Below are positions 53,988 to 63,742 of a stretch of 64,000 nucleotides of DNA, piece after piece. The DNA is from Microbulbifer litoralis (GTDB taxonomy: Bacteria > Pseudomonadota > Gammaproteobacteria > Pseudomonadales > Cellvibrionaceae), in NCBI RefSeq assembly GCF_023634065.1, contig NZ_JALKCV010000005.1, positions 62,001-126,000 of the forward strand, in the 5' to 3' direction. The notes under the pieces were generated by a model that made no database searches, had not been told where the DNA came from, and saw only the letters and a program-made list of their open reading frames with translations. How positions within the stretch are numbered: the first letter of the stretch is position 1; every line of letters begins with the position of its first letter. Made by a program: the position numbers and the translations under genes.

Positions 53988-54374
53988 ATGCTCAATGTCA
54001 GTTCCGAAAACGTCTGCCGCCTGGTCTACCTGGCGCGCGAGTTTCACGCCCAGGAACAGGTTTCGATTCCCGAAGACCCCGACAACCCCAGCGGTGACTG
54101 GGCAGTACAGATACTTGCCAGTCACGCCGAAGACGAGAGTTTCCAGGTCTTCAAGGCCATCGTCGAAGACCTGGAGCCCGACCAGCAGCAGGAGGTGGTG
54201 GCGCTACTGTGGCTGGGCCGCGGGGACTACAGCAAAGAGGAATGGCGGGATGCGCTGCAGTTGGCCGCGGACAGCTGGAACACCCGCACCGCGGAATACC
54301 TGATTGCGCACCCGCTGCTGGCCGACTATCTCGAGCAGGGTCTCGAGTTGTTCGATCTCCGCTGCGAGGAATAG
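53988..54374 (+). CDS. DUF3775 domain protein
   Basis: A 128-residue acidic protein; the ATG at 53988 is chosen since the frame before it reads as the cyanase shadow. The sequence SSENVCRLVYLAREFHAQEQVSIPEDPDNPSGDWAVQIL and ALLWLGRGDYSKEEWRDAL, then NTRTAEYLIAHPLLADYLEQGLELF, fits DUF3775, a family of unknown function. It follows cynS by 142 bases and converges on the M28 peptidase gene, so operon membership is uncertain. Confidence 0.82.
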   Translation: MLNVSSENVCRLVYLAREFHAQEQVSIPEDPDNPSGDWAVQILASHAEDESFQVFKAIVEDLEPDQQQEVVALLWLGRGDYSKEEWRDALQLAADSWNTRTAEYLIAHPLLADYLEQGLELFDLRCEE

Positions 54375-54397
54375 CCGGGCTTGGCAACCTGTCGGAC

Positions 54398-56080
54398 TCA
54401 GGGTTTTCTCGCCGCCGCAGTCCGATCCCGTATCGCCTTGAATTCCGACCCCGGCTTCCACTCGGGCCAGCGGCTCGAATTGCCCAGGTCGCTCATGATC
54501 ATGCGGATAGCCGAGATGTCCTGGACGGCACCGGTGAGATCCCAGTCCGGATCCCAGGCATCGCAGGTCTTGTGATAGCAGTTGCCCACATAGTCGGCGA
54601 CCCATTGCTCGCCGGCCTCGCGGCCACCGTCCACCAGATCCGCGCCACCGGCGATCCCCATGATCAGCAGCACCGGCACACCTTTCCGGGCCATGGAGAA
54701 ATGATCGGCGCGATAGAAGAGACCGTTCTCGGGCAGGGATTCCGGTGTGACCACGCGCCCCTGGCTGCGGGCCGCGCGGACCAGGTCATCTTCCAGTTCG
54801 CTCTGGCCTTCGCCGACCAGGATAATGTCCCGCGCGGCACCGGCGGTCTGGAGTATATCCAGCGTAAAGTTGGCAGCGGTCTTCTCCAGGGGATGGACCG
54901 GCTTCGCCGCATAGGCCTTGGAGCCCAGCAGACCACTCTCCTCACCGGTCCACACGGCGAACAGCACGCTCCTGTCCAGCGGTGGGCCGGCCTTCAGTAC
55001 CCGCGCCAGCTCCAGTACGCCGGCGGTACCCAGGGCGTCGTCGTTGGCTCCGGGGCGCACCGTGCGGCCCCGGGCATCGGGCTCGCCCTTCCCGTAGGCA
55101 TCCCAGTGGGCGGAGGCCATCAGGAACTCATCCGCGCGCGCGCCGCCGGATAGCAGGGCCAGTACATTGCGGCTTTCGATCGTTTCGACACTGTTCGACA
55201 GGTCTGCGCTGAACGTGACCCCTTGCAGGTCAAAGGCTTCGAATTCGGGCGAACGGGCCTCCACGCGCAACTTGTCCAGATCCAGGCCGGCGCGCGCCAG
55301 CAGGCGGGCAGCGGCATCGTTGTGCAACCAACCCTGCAGGGCGACGGGCCGGGCACTTTCCCCACTCTGCGCCAGCGCGTAATTCTCACCCGGAGACGAA
55401 GATGCAACGCTCCACGGGTATCCGGCGGCCTCGGTCTCGTGAATGACCAGCGCCGCCAGGGCGCCGCGGCGCGCCGCCTCCTCGAACTTGTAGGCCCAGC
55501 GCCCGTAATAGGTCATGCGCCGGCCGCCGAAACGTCCCGCCGCCGGCTCGTTCGGGCCCGCGGCGAAGTCCGGATCGTTGACCAGGAAGATGGCAACCTT
55601 GCCCTCGAGGTCGATACTGCCGAAATCGTTCCACTCCCGTTCCGGCGCGTCCACACCGAAACCGACAAAGGCGACGGGCGCATCCTCGATCCGGATGCGG
55701 TCGAGGTTGCGCAGGGTGCTGACTTCGATGTCCACCCCCTGTTCCAGCGGATCGGATTTGCCGCCACTGCCGAAGAACACGGGAGTCGACGCATCGACCC
55801 GGGTATGGATCATCGGCACGGCCTGGGTCCAACTGCCGTTTTCACCGCCGGGCTCCAGCCCCAGTGATTTGAACTGGTCGACCAGGTAGGCAACGGTTTT
55901 GTCTTCCCCCGGCGTGCCGGGGGCCCGCCCCCCGAACTCTTCCGAAGCGAGTACCTTCACGATCTCGGAAAGGCGCCCGGGATCGATCTTCGCGGCATTT
56001 TCTTCCGGTTTTGAACAAGCGGTTGCCGCCAGAATTGACAGCAACAGGCAAACGGCTCGATAAATCATTCTGACTCTCAT
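54398..56080 (-). CDS. M28-family metallopeptidase, lipoprotein
   Basis: A 560-residue zinc exopeptidase with a lipobox TACSKP near residue 22 (start ATG at 56078-56080; an ATG four codons later also fits). A protease-associated domain lies at about 120-260. Metal ligands of the peptidase domain are visible: His in MASAHWDAYG, Asp in GANDDALGTAG, the Glu pair in WTGEESGLLG, Asp in FTLDIL and His in FYRADHFSMARKGVP. It is likely an envelope aminopeptidase releasing amino acids from peptides. It is divergent from the Nmad3 gene. Confidence 0.9.
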   Translation of the reverse strand: MRVRMIYRAVCLLLSILAATACSKPEENAAKIDPGRLSEIVKVLASEEFGGRAPGTPGEDKTVAYLVDQFKSLGLEPGGENGSWTQAVPMIHTRVDASTPVFFGSGGKSDPLEQGVDIEVSTLRNLDRIRIEDAPVAFVGFGVDAPEREWNDFGSIDLEGKVAIFLVNDPDFAAGPNEPAAGRFGGRRMTYYGRWAYKFEEAARRGALAALVIHETEAAGYPWSVASSSPGENYALAQSGESARPVALQGWLHNDAAARLLARAGLDLDKLRVEARSPEFEAFDLQGVTFSADLSNSVETIESRNVLALLSGGARADEFLMASAHWDAYGKGEPDARGRTVRPGANDDALGTAGVLELARVLKAGPPLDRSVLFAVWTGEESGLLGSKAYAAKPVHPLEKTAANFTLDILQTAGAARDIILVGEGQSELEDDLVRAARSQGRVVTPESLPENGLFYRADHFSMARKGVPVLLIMGIAGGADLVDGGREAGEQWVADYVGNCYHKTCDAWDPDWDLTGAVQDISAIRMIMSDLGNSSRWPEWKPGSEFKAIRDRTAAARKP

Positions 56081-56199
56081 TGGTTGCGGGCATATAGAGG
56101 TAGTCGCACAACCATATCACTGGTGTGGTGTAAGGTGCTAAAGACTGATACCGGCGGCCCGGTATTGGCGCGTCCGCCGGCAACATTTATAGTGCGGAG

Positions 56200-57078
56200 A
56201 TGCACCTGATACTGAGCCGCAAAGGCTTCGACTCCTCCGCCGGCGGCTGCCCCAGCCCGATTTTCCCCGACGGCAGCCTCTACGCGCTGCCGATACCCGA
56301 TCGGGCTTCCGGCATCCGCTACGGCGACCTGCATTTCCGCGAGCACGGTATCGGCGCACTGGTCGAAGATCTGACACGCGGCGGTATAACCGCGCACTGC
56401 GGCGCGCACCTGGATCCGGATATGCACGCCGATGCGCTGCCGCGGCAGCGGGGCTGGAAACCACTGCTGGGACAGACGGGTGCGGCGCAGGGACACCTGC
56501 GCCGGCAGGGCATCCAGCCGGGCGACCTGTTCCTGTTTTTCGGCCTCTTCCGGCCGGTGGAGCGGTCCGGCGGTCGCTGGCGCTTTGTCAAAAGCGAGCC
56601 GGCGCGCCATATTCTGTGGGGCTGGCTGTCGGTCGGGGATATCCTCAAAGTTGACCACCTCCAGGCCGGCGATATCCCCTGGGCACGCTACCACCCGCAT
56701 TTCGAAATCGGGCCGGACGCGGCCAATACGCTGTATATCGCCGGCGACAGGCTGCGACGGCAAGGCCGCGGGAAGACATTGCCCGCCGCGGGCATATTTC
56801 CGTATACGGCGCCCGGATTGAGCCTCACACATCCGTCCTCCCCGCGCCCCACCGCCTGGCGATTGCCACACTTCTTTTTCCCCGAGGGTGGGCGCACACC
56901 ACTGAGCTACCATCTGAAACCGGAGCGCTGGAGCCGGGAACAGAGCGGGGATGCGCACTGCAACCTGCAGTGTGCGGCGAGGGGACAGGAATTTGTATTG
57001 AACACGGGCGAGTACCCGGAAGTGATGCCGTGGATCACCAATCTGGTGACCGGGTACGGCACTGCCTGCGGAATCTGA
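56200..57078 (+). CDS. Nmad3-type nucleotide-modification-associated protein
   Basis: A 292-residue protein that matches, from memory, the Nmad3 family: LILSRKGFDSSAGGCPSPIFPDGSLYALPIPD (residues 3-35) and the later IGALVEDLTRGGITAHCGAHLDPD and DLFLFFGLFRPV. Nmad domains are predicted to act with DNA hypermodification systems of phages and mobile elements. Here it is alone: no DNA-modifying enzyme, restriction or phage gene is adjacent. Its role in the chromosome is unknown. The start ATG is in a short intergenic gap shared with the divergent M28 gene. Confidence 0.78.
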   Translation: MHLILSRKGFDSSAGGCPSPIFPDGSLYALPIPDRASGIRYGDLHFREHGIGALVEDLTRGGITAHCGAHLDPDMHADALPRQRGWKPLLGQTGAAQGHLRRQGIQPGDLFLFFGLFRPVERSGGRWRFVKSEPARHILWGWLSVGDILKVDHLQAGDIPWARYHPHFEIGPDAANTLYIAGDRLRRQGRGKTLPAAGIFPYTAPGLSLTHPSSPRPTAWRLPHFFFPEGGRTPLSYHLKPERWSREQSGDAHCNLQCAARGQEFVLNTGEYPEVMPWITNLVTGYGTACGI

Positions 57079-57233
57079 TGGGGGCGGTAAAGCAACCGCA
57101 CAAAAACTCTGGTACCTTCCCCACCCGTTAATACGCCTGGCGACACCCAACACCGCTGCGTATACGCCGCCAAGGGCGCAATCCCCGTACTGTGCCCCTG
57201 TGATGAATGTACAGATTTAAGGAAGACAAACCG

Positions 57234-57737
57234 ATGAAGAAGCTGCTGATAGCCGTTGTCGCCACCATATTCTGCCCCCTGGCCCTGGCCACTCCGCCCT
57301 CGGACGACTCCATCCGCGAACTGATGACCGTGACCGAAACCAGGGAGTTGATGGACAAAACCATGGCGCAGATGGACAACATCATAAAGGCATCCATGCA
57401 ACAGGCGCTCGCCGGCCGGGAGATCTCGGAGGAAGACCAGAAGGTACTGGACGAGATGCGCGGCCAGATGACCAGTGTCATGAAAGAGGAATTCACCTGG
57501 GACAAAATGGCCCCAATGTTCACCCAGATCTACAAAAACTCCCTCACCCAGTCCGAAGTGAACGGTATACTGGATTTCTACAAGACGGATGCCGGCAAGG
57601 CACTGGTCGCCAAGATGCCGATGATCATGCAGCAGACAATACAGTTGATGCAGCAGAAAACCGCCGCCATGGCGCCGAAAATGCAGAAAATCCAGCAGCG
57701 GGCCATGGCCAGGATCAAGGAAAACAACCAGCAGTAG
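57234..57737 (+). CDS. Secreted DUF2059 domain protein
   Basis: A 167-residue protein; the ATG at 57234 starts a signal peptide (MKKLLIAVVATIFCPLALA). The mature region is DUF2059: RELMTVTETRELMDKTMAQMDNII, then TWDKMAPMFTQIYKNSLTQSEVNGILDFYKTDAGKALVAKMPMIMQ with the family signature FYKTDAGKALV. The C-terminus is Met/Gln-rich and helical. Periplasmic, function unknown. A GC hairpin follows. Confidence 0.87.
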   Translation: MKKLLIAVVATIFCPLALATPPSDDSIRELMTVTETRELMDKTMAQMDNIIKASMQQALAGREISEEDQKVLDEMRGQMTSVMKEEFTWDKMAPMFTQIYKNSLTQSEVNGILDFYKTDAGKALVAKMPMIMQQTIQLMQQKTAAMAPKMQKIQQRAMARIKENNQQ

Positions 57738-57758
57738 GACACGGAGCGCATTTGCACT

Positions 57759-57784
57759 GCAGGGGCCTGTTTCAAGGCCCCTGT
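57759..57784 (+). terminator. Hairpin after DUF2059 gene
   Basis: GCAGGGGCC, a loop TGTTTCAA and GGCCCCTGT. No T tract follows, but it sits between two convergent genes. Confidence 0.45.
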
Positions 57785-57816
57785 GGGAATTCGCCCGATT
57801 TACCGCCCGGTAAAAT

Positions 57817-59988
57817 TCAGTTGGCAATCGCCTTTTCATTTCTGGCGACCGACAGGTAGCCCAGGTACCGCTCCCGGATCTCCCGCACATAGTTCACCGG
57901 TTCACGGCCGCGCACATAACCGAAACGCGCCTGGCGATAGTGTTCCGGCTGGGACAGCATCAGCATCGCGATCTCCACATTGCCGAACCACAGGTCCGGG
58001 TCCTTGCCCAGCCGCGCGGCCAGGTTACGCGCGTCGCGCACGTGGCCGTGGCCCGCGTTGTAGGCAGCCAACGTAAAGTAGATTTTCTGGTCGAACGGCA
58101 GGTCCCGCGGAAAGCGCTCTTCCAGCCAACCCAGGTAGGAGATACCGGCGCGGATGCCATTCTCCGGCTCGTACAGGTTGCTCACCCCCATCTGCCGGGC
58201 GGTGCGCGGCAGCACCTGCATCAGGCCACGGGCGCCGGCAAAAGACTGGGCGCGCGGGTCGAAACGGCTCTCCTGGTACATCTGGGCGACGACCATGCGC
58301 CAGTCGCGATCCGCCCGCTCGGCCAGCGTGCGGACAATCGGGTCGTAGGGGGACAGTCGATCCACCGTGCGCAACCGGCCTTCCTGGTAGCGGCGGATAC
58401 GCTTGGGTTCCTCGAAGTATTTGTTGTAGGTGACATTGAAAAACAGCCCGCGGTAGTGCGCGTTGAGGAAGGCGTTGAGCTTCTTCAACAGTTGCGGCTG
58501 GTCCGGGCGCACGGCCCAGGCGATATCCTGCTTGCCCGGCAGTTCGCCGACCACGGAAAAGTCATCGCGGTAGGTATTCTCGATCGCCACCAGGTGGGAG
58601 TCGGCCACGGTGTAGGTGTAATCCCCACGCGCCACGGCATCGATCAACTGCTCCGTCGTCGCGCCCTCCACCGGAACGATATCCATCGGCTCTGCCTGCT
58701 CGCGGGCCATTGCCTGCAGGTGGCCGTGAAAACTGCTGAGTGGATTGACGGCCACCTGCCCGCCGGCGAGCAATTCGCCGATTGGCCGCTCCGGCTTTGT
58801 CACCCTGTTCGACTTGGCGGCAATGACCTGTTCACTGACCTGCAGATAGGGTCGCGTAAAAACCATACCCTGCTCGCGGCGCGCATCGGTGACTGTCAGC
58901 GAGGCCGCCACCAGGTCTCCCATACCGGCATCCAGGGCTTCCGCCAGATCCACGTTGGGGCCCGGCACCACCATGCTCAGGCGCAGGTTGTTGTCGCGGG
59001 CGAATTTCTTCAACAGGTCGTAGTCAAACCCCATCAGCTCACCGCGCCACATGAAGTAGGAGGCCGGGTGATTGCGCGTCAGTACGCGCAGTGTGCGACT
59101 GTCCCCGATCTCGTCCCAATCCCGGCGAAGGCGCTGCTGGCGCTGGCTCGCGAGCAGGTGCTCGGCGGTAAAGAATTCATTCAGTGCGCGCTCCAGTTCC
59201 GGTGCCTGCCGCCGCACCGCCCAGGCAATGGCGCGCTGGGACTGCAGTTCGCTGCTGGCCACCAGGCCCGGGTAGGAGGGCAGCAGCGCATCGGCCAGGT
59301 TGCTGTCGACCACCGTGGCGGCATAGGCGCCGCTGGCGACACCGGCGAGCAGCTCGTCGTGTCCGATGGCGTCGTCCAGGTATTGGATTGAAAACTGTTG
59401 CTGTCGCTGGCCGTCGGCCAGTGTCTGCGCAAAGGCACTGCCACGGCGGACGGCCACCTTCAGCGGATCTGCCGCTTCGCTGTCGCGGCGGGTTACCAGC
59501 AGTTCGCGCACATATTGCAGCGGGCGGGTAAAGGCCACCTGCCCGGCACGCTCTGCGGTGCGGGAGAAGTTGTTGGCGATCACATCGCCGCGGCCGTCCA
59601 GCAACGCCGGGATCATAGCGGCGAAGTTATCCACATAGATCCACTGGGGCTCCAGCCCGCGGCTGCGGGCAAACTTTTCCGCCAGTTGGCGCCACTCGCT
59701 GCTGGGCAGGCCATCGCGAGGCAGGGCGTCGTCCACCGGGCCGCGCGGGGCCAGCAACCTCAGTACGCCGCGCTCGCCAATCGCGGCGAGATCACCGCGC
59801 TCGATATAGTTTTCAAACGCCGGCGGTTCCGGCTTCTCCACGACCGGTTCGGGCTCGATCTCTGCAGATTGCGCAGCGGTATCCGCCCGCGGCGATGCCT
59901 GCTGCGTTTCCTGTTCACAGCCGGCACCTGTCAAGGTGGCGACGGAAAGAATGAGGTAGAGAAAGACTGAAGCCAGCTTGTCCATCAT
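57817..59988 (-). CDS. MltF-like lytic transglycosylase with two solute-binding domains, lipoprotein
   Basis: A 723-residue protein; the ATG at 59986-59988 (a second ATG follows directly) precedes a signal with lipobox TGAGCEQ. Two SBP_bac_3-type domains follow (about 65-290 and 300-530), each with the periplasmic-binding layout (first: DGRGDVIANNFSRTAERAGQVAFTRPL; second: AGMGDLVAASLTVTDARREQGMVFTRPY). The C-terminal SLT domain (about 560-690) has the catalytic Glu in MYQESRFDPRAQSFAGARGLMQVLPRTARQ. It cleaves peptidoglycan. Ordinary MltF has one binding domain; duplication may give control by two ligands. Confidence 0.87.
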   Translation of the reverse strand: MMDKLASVFLYLILSVATLTGAGCEQETQQASPRADTAAQSAEIEPEPVVEKPEPPAFENYIERGDLAAIGERGVLRLLAPRGPVDDALPRDGLPSSEWRQLAEKFARSRGLEPQWIYVDNFAAMIPALLDGRGDVIANNFSRTAERAGQVAFTRPLQYVRELLVTRRDSEAADPLKVAVRRGSAFAQTLADGQRQQQFSIQYLDDAIGHDELLAGVASGAYAATVVDSNLADALLPSYPGLVASSELQSQRAIAWAVRRQAPELERALNEFFTAEHLLASQRQQRLRRDWDEIGDSRTLRVLTRNHPASYFMWRGELMGFDYDLLKKFARDNNLRLSMVVPGPNVDLAEALDAGMGDLVAASLTVTDARREQGMVFTRPYLQVSEQVIAAKSNRVTKPERPIGELLAGGQVAVNPLSSFHGHLQAMAREQAEPMDIVPVEGATTEQLIDAVARGDYTYTVADSHLVAIENTYRDDFSVVGELPGKQDIAWAVRPDQPQLLKKLNAFLNAHYRGLFFNVTYNKYFEEPKRIRRYQEGRLRTVDRLSPYDPIVRTLAERADRDWRMVVAQMYQESRFDPRAQSFAGARGLMQVLPRTARQMGVSNLYEPENGIRAGISYLGWLEERFPRDLPFDQKIYFTLAAYNAGHGHVRDARNLAARLGKDPDLWFGNVEIAMLMLSQPEHYRQARFGYVRGREPVNYVREIRERYLGYLSVARNEKAIAN

Positions 59989-60131
59989 GCAGTGCCCCGA
60001 TTTTTTATCCTGTAGCAATATCCCTGTTGCAACCCTACCAGGGAACCGGCGTCGATGACGCCGGGCAGTGGGTGAGGGTTATCGGTTGATTCTACAGGTT
60101 ATCAGGGCCGGGTGAGACAACCGCAAATGCG

Positions 60132-60195
60132 CACCCCGGATGGAGGCGCGCAACGCTCCGGGGCCATAAGGGGCCCGGGAGGTGACGCGCCCGGG
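60132..60195. repeat. REP-like repeat and hairpin
   Basis: CCCCGGATGGAGGCGCGC with CGCTCCGGGG, followed by GCCCGGGA...GCCCGGGC at 60173-60195. This lies in the gap between the MltF-like gene and the next minus-strand gene and may serve as the latter's transcript end. Confidence 0.5.
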
Positions 60196-60198
60196 CTG

Positions 60199-61758
60199 TC
60201 AGATGGCTTTCGAGGCGCCCTTCTGCGCCAGCACCCTGTCGCCGTCTTCCCGCGGTTTCTGCTTTTTATCACCGGGCTGCAGGTCCGCCAGCATGGCCTT
60301 CATCTGCTGGTATTCCTCCTCATTGGAGAGCTCCATCAACAGCGGTTTGGCCACGCGGGTAAAGTACTCCACGTCCTTCTTCCGGTAGAGCTCTGTCGCC
60401 AGCCACTGGGCGATATGGATCTGGCGCGGCGCGCGGTGGTAGGCCTGCTCGAGCATTTCCAGGTACTTGTTCCGCGGATAGTCGAGCATTTCCATACTCA
60501 TGGCGAGACCGTACCAGTGCGAGGCGGTCTTCGGGTCGTTGTTGACCAGGAATACGAATTTATCGCGCACCTTTTTCAGTTCGGCCGGATCGCGCTGCGC
60601 GCCCGGGGTGCTGACCTGGCGGTTCAATCCCAGCCAGGCATCGACGTTCTGGTACCAGAACTTGCTTCGGTCCTGTACCGGAATCGACGCCAGCAATTGC
60701 TCGGCGTAATCGAAATTGCCGATACGGGTTTCCGCTTCCGCCTGTACGGCGGTGAGTTCCGGGCTGTCCACACCCTCGGCGTGGGCGTACTGGATCAGCG
60801 AGTGCAACTCGTCGACGTTGTAACCGGACAGTACCAGGAAGCGGCCGATCTCGGCGATCGCGCTGCTCTGCGCCAACTGGTGCACATCCGGCCTGGCCTC
60901 CCGGAAGCCCGACGGTATACGGCCCCGCACCAGCTCGAACTCGCCTTTGCGGAACATCCGGCCGTACTGCTCTTCCATATCGGCGAGGCTCATATCGAGG
61001 GCTTTCTCAAGCGACTCGACCGGGTCGGCGCCGTCGTTATAGGCCTTGACGAACTGCTTGAACTCTTTCGTCTTGCCACTCTGCATCAGCAGCCAGTCGG
61101 TCAGCATCCAGCCGCTGGCGTAGACCTGGGTTTTCTCCTCATCCGTGGTGTTGTGGGTGGTCGCCCGGAGCAGTTTCTCCAGCGGCATGGGCGCGGTGAA
61201 CAGCAGTGTGTAGGCGCGCTCCTCGGGGATGGCACCCAGTTGGTAGCCGCCGTCGGGCGTAAACGTCATGGTCGACATGAACTCGGCAAAACCCTCGCTG
61301 TACCAGTAGGGGTAGTGCACGGTATTGCCGTTGTAGCTCAGGAAGTGCGTGTACTCGTGGAACAGGAACTCGCGCGCCTTCAACTGGCGTTCGCCGGTGC
61401 GGCCGTCGAGATTGACCAGCGCGTAGCTGCCCCGCTCGGTGGTATCGAACAGGCCGTTGGTCAGCTCACCCAGCTCGGCGCCCACCAGGCCGGAGTAGCT
61501 CTGGCGATCGGCTGCCGCGTAGATGGTGAGCTTCTTGCCGGTGTCCTTGACGTCGAGCAGCTTGATCGCCACGGCGCGGTAGCGCTCGAGGTCTTTGGCC
61601 AGGGCGCGCACGGCCTTGGGGTCGCCGTTGGTCACGATCCGGAAGTTGGGGCTGTTTACCTGGTACCAGGTTTCCTCGCCGAGGTTCTCCGGCGCGCTGC
61701 AGGCCGACAATAAAACCGCGGAAAAAATTACCAACAAAGAGAGAGCGCGAGGGAACAT
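60199..61758 (-). CDS. Lipoprotein with HExxH metallopeptidase-like (DUF1570-type) domain
   Basis: A 519-residue protein; the ATG at 61756-61758 begins a signal with lipobox LLSACSAP. The N-terminal region (WYQVNSPNFRIVTNGDPKAVRALAKDLERYRAVAIKLL, about 30-70) and FLFHEYTHFLSYNGNTVHYPYWYSEGFAEFMS (about 145-180) carry an HExxH zinc motif with downstream Glu, as in DUF1570/gluzincin-type proteins. The C-terminal half is helical and looks TPR-like (ASHWYGLAMSMEMLDYPRNKYLEMLEQAYHRAP). It is probably an envelope metallopeptidase with a protein-interaction tail; the substrate is unknown. Confidence 0.75.
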   Translation of the reverse strand: MFPRALSLLVIFSAVLLSACSAPENLGEETWYQVNSPNFRIVTNGDPKAVRALAKDLERYRAVAIKLLDVKDTGKKLTIYAAADRQSYSGLVGAELGELTNGLFDTTERGSYALVNLDGRTGERQLKAREFLFHEYTHFLSYNGNTVHYPYWYSEGFAEFMSTMTFTPDGGYQLGAIPEERAYTLLFTAPMPLEKLLRATTHNTTDEEKTQVYASGWMLTDWLLMQSGKTKEFKQFVKAYNDGADPVESLEKALDMSLADMEEQYGRMFRKGEFELVRGRIPSGFREARPDVHQLAQSSAIAEIGRFLVLSGYNVDELHSLIQYAHAEGVDSPELTAVQAEAETRIGNFDYAEQLLASIPVQDRSKFWYQNVDAWLGLNRQVSTPGAQRDPAELKKVRDKFVFLVNNDPKTASHWYGLAMSMEMLDYPRNKYLEMLEQAYHRAPRQIHIAQWLATELYRKKDVEYFTRVAKPLLMELSNEEEYQQMKAMLADLQPGDKKQKPREDGDRVLAQKGASKAI

Positions 61759-62078
61759 AGTTCTGCCACCGGGTCGTTTCTTCTCGGGGCCCTCCGTGGC
61801 GGAACATTGAAGCCCACACACTACCTGTTTTTATTGATCAAAAAAAGAACAATTTTAGTCTCCCCCAACCGACTTGCCGGTTTTTTACCGACCGGAATAG
61901 ACGTACAGGTCATACATTTCGGGGCTTCCAGCAAGTGGGGATGAGCGCCAATCGACGAGATTCCCGTCGCAAAACGGCAATTCCACAGCCCCCGACTCCG
62001 CCACAACTTCTAATATTCAGCGGATGACCAAAATAGACTATGTGGTCACAAATAATATATAACGATGAGGGAGACACC
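61759..62078. other. 320-bp divergent intergenic region
   Basis: No gene. It separates the HExxH lipoprotein (leftward) and the S15-type hydrolase (rightward) and likely carries both promoters. I see no striking repeat. Confidence 0.4.
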
Positions 62079-63629
62079 ATGCAAACATCACCGCTACTGG
62101 CGCTGATCGGCGGCGCCCTGCTGGCGGCGCATAGCTGGGCCGCGCCGCAATTTATTCCCGACCTGGATATCACCAGCTTCGACGGCACCGAACTGGACGC
62201 CAACCTGTTCGTGCCCGACTCGCCCCCGCCGGCCGGCGGCTACCCCACGGTACTGTTCACCAACAGCTGGGTACTGGACAAACACCAGTACCTGCTGCAG
62301 GCCGAGGCGCTGGCGGATAACGGCTACCTGGTCATGAGCTACTCCACTCGCGGCTTCGGCCAGTCCGGTGGACTGGTGGACGTGGCCGGGGACAACAGCA
62401 TCGCCGACGCCGGCGTGCTGATCGACTGGCTGGAGGCCAACTACCCGGTGGGCAAACTGGGCATGGCCGGCATCTCCTACGGCGCCGGCGTATCGCTGCT
62501 GGGTGCCGCGGCCGATCCGCGCGTGGATGCGGTAGCCGCGCTGTCCGGCTGGTCCGACGTGGTGGAGGGGCTCTACCCAAATGAGACGGTCAACCTCGTC
62601 TGGGGCACACTGCTGGTCAATACCGCCTTCAAGCGCGAGGAGATCGTCGACCGGGTGTGGAGCGACCTGCGCAGCGGCGCCAATATCGATGGCGTAATCG
62701 AGTTCGGTGCCTCGCGCTCGGCACTGTCGTTCGTCGATGCGCTGAACGCGAATGGCACCGCGGTGCTGATGTCGAACAATTTCGCCGACTACCTGTTCAA
62801 GCCCAACAGCATGACGGATCTCTACACGCTGCTGGAAGGGCCCAAAAAACTGCTGCTGAACCCGGGCACCCACGCAATCACCGAAACCCTGGGAGGCAAC
62901 GACGGCCACATCTGGGCCACCAGCTTCCGCTGGTTCGATCACTACCTGAAAGGCGACGCCAACGGTATCGATACGGAACCCAAAGTGGATATGACCGTGC
63001 GCATCAGCAACCGCCTGGAGCGATTCGACGATTTCCCGGTAACGCAGAACAGCAGCAGCTGGTACCTGCATCCGCGCCTGAGCCATTTCAACAATGCCAG
63101 CATGGAAAACAACCCCTACAACGGCTGGCGCTGGCGCAATACGTTTCACGGCGGCGCCGATACCAGGGCCGGTACCGGCATCCCGTTGATCTCGGATGCA
63201 CTGGAAGGCTTCGGTATCCCGGTATACACGAATATGAACGGCATCAACGGCTACCACGCCATCGAGTACAACGGGCCCGTGCAGTGGAGCACTCTCAAAA
63301 TCCGCGGTACCCCCACCCTGGACCTGTGGATAGAACCGAGCAAACCGGAAGTACAGCTGCAACTGCACCTGTACGACACAGGCCCGCTGGGCCTGGGCCG
63401 CCTGATCACCCACGCGCCCGTGACCCTGCACGATGCCGACGTGGGCGGGGAACAGAAAATCAGCGTCGAGTTTTTCACCACCAGCTACGACGTGCCGCCC
63501 GGCCATGTGGTGACACTGGCGATCGACACCGAGGGCGCCATCTACCAGAAACCGGCGGATACCCGTTACGAAATCAGGGTGCCGTACCGCAGCGGGCAGG
63601 AATCGAAGCTGATCATTCCGCACCTGTAA
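62079..63629 (+). CDS. Secreted S15/CocE-type alpha/beta-hydrolase
   Basis: A 516-residue protein; the ATG at 62079 after GAGGGAG begins a signal peptide cleaved near SWA-AP. The alpha/beta-hydrolase domain (about 30-310) has the nucleophile Ser133 in GMAGISYGAG, and the charge-relay His probably in NPGTHAI. The C-terminal part (about 340-516) is a jelly-roll-like beta domain of the X-Pro dipeptidyl-peptidase class (LYDTGPLGLGRLITHAPVTLHDAD). The family covers dipeptidyl-peptidases, cocaine esterase and acylases; the substrate is unknown. Confidence 0.82.
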   Translation: MQTSPLLALIGGALLAAHSWAAPQFIPDLDITSFDGTELDANLFVPDSPPPAGGYPTVLFTNSWVLDKHQYLLQAEALADNGYLVMSYSTRGFGQSGGLVDVAGDNSIADAGVLIDWLEANYPVGKLGMAGISYGAGVSLLGAAADPRVDAVAALSGWSDVVEGLYPNETVNLVWGTLLVNTAFKREEIVDRVWSDLRSGANIDGVIEFGASRSALSFVDALNANGTAVLMSNNFADYLFKPNSMTDLYTLLEGPKKLLLNPGTHAITETLGGNDGHIWATSFRWFDHYLKGDANGIDTEPKVDMTVRISNRLERFDDFPVTQNSSSWYLHPRLSHFNNASMENNPYNGWRWRNTFHGGADTRAGTGIPLISDALEGFGIPVYTNMNGINGYHAIEYNGPVQWSTLKIRGTPTLDLWIEPSKPEVQLQLHLYDTGPLGLGRLITHAPVTLHDADVGGEQKISVEFFTTSYDVPPGHVVTLAIDTEGAIYQKPADTRYEIRVPYRSGQESKLIIPHL

Positions 63630-63742
63630 TGACACAGCCCGGGCGGACGCCGTGTTCGCCCGGGCCGGGTTCCCGCGTCCCCATCGGCAAGCGACACCCC
63701 GAACCGTTACAATAGCGGTTTTCTGCCAAGCACCGAGACGCC

